From Tachypleus tridentatus (lineage: Eukaryota; Arthropoda; Merostomata; Xiphosura; Limulidae): a stretch of DNA of 64,000 nucleotides. Made by a program: the position numbers and the translations under genes. The notes beneath the pieces were generated by a model. It had not been told where the DNA came from and did no database searches. It saw only the letters and a list, made by a program, of their open reading frames with translations. The stretch is taken from assembly GCF_004210375.1 (NCBI RefSeq), contig NC_134832.1:155493592-155557591 (forward strand), given 5' to 3'. Numbering within the stretch: the first letter of the stretch is position 1; each line of letters begins with the position of its first letter. This document shows, one piece after another, positions 63,715 to 64,000 of this stretch.

Positions 63715-64000
63715 TATTACTCCAGTTTCACCTTTTTGTTTATCCAGGATTATTGACATACCACTACTCCAGATTTATCTTTTTTTATCCAAAGTTATTG
63801 ACATACCACTACTCCAGTTTCATCTTCTGTTTATCCAGAGTTATTGATATATGTTACTCCAATTTCATCTTTTTGTTTATCCAGGATTATTGATATACCA
63901 CTACTCCAGTTTTATATTCTTTTGCCAAGGGTTATAGACATACCACTACTCCAGTTTCATCTTTTTGTTTATCCAGAGTTATTGACATACCACTACTCCA
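63715..64000. repeat. 47-bp minisatellite with acceptor-like tracts, right part
   Basis: Continuation of the array at 62346-62552: six units with ACTCCAGTTTCATC, a T-rich tract and TTATCCAG. It runs off the end of the window. Confidence 0.92.

Overview
The window is eukaryotic nuclear DNA from an animal, most likely an arthropod and probably a chelicerate such as a horseshoe crab. Reasons: AT-rich sequence, split genes with GT..AG introns of 0.5 to several kb, tRNA-derived SINEs of a type I associate with chelicerates, Tc1-like transposons, and very heavy tandem repetition. The species call is inference. There is no bacterial-style operon, CRISPR array, rRNA or intact tRNA gene.

Left part (1-9859): the 3' end of a minus-strand gene for a Ste20 group kinase of the SLK/STK10 (Drosophila Slik) family. 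Three consecutive exons (9262-9387, 6023-6136, 5350-5505), all in phase 0, encode the C-terminal coiled coil and the stop codon. Below 5350 is probable 3' UTR or intergenic DNA with small tandem repeats and one possible alternative last exon (3071-3193).

Middle (9860-44373): exactly 500 N (9860-10359), then about 29 kb of a nearly uniform 40-bp satellite (10360 to about 39530), a decaying edge, and 35-bp, about 58-bp and 39-bp minisatellites. The 500 N is a placeholder, so linkage of the left gene to the rest is an assembly claim. From 44741 to 45720 come a 175-bp insertion with a hammerhead-like core and a composite tRNA-derived SINE.

Right part (47418-64000): seven plus-strand exons of a receptor guanylyl cyclase, in frame with one another: transmembrane segment, juxtamembrane region and most of the kinase homology domain (about 231 residues). 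The extracellular domain is missing upstream and the cyclase domain lies beyond the window end. All but one of the introns, the short 659-bp one, carry repeat arrays (units 23-72 bp), several interrupted by SINEs or Tc1-like elements. The last intron holds an array repeating a 5' splice donor-like hexamer right after the true donor, then an array repeating a 3' splice acceptor-like tract.

The two genes point away from each other and nothing suggests they work together. The kinase would act at the cell cortex on ERM-type proteins; the cyclase would turn an extracellular ligand into cGMP. The long ORFs at 48616-51036, 57645-58866 and 61628-62406 are by-products of tandem repeats.
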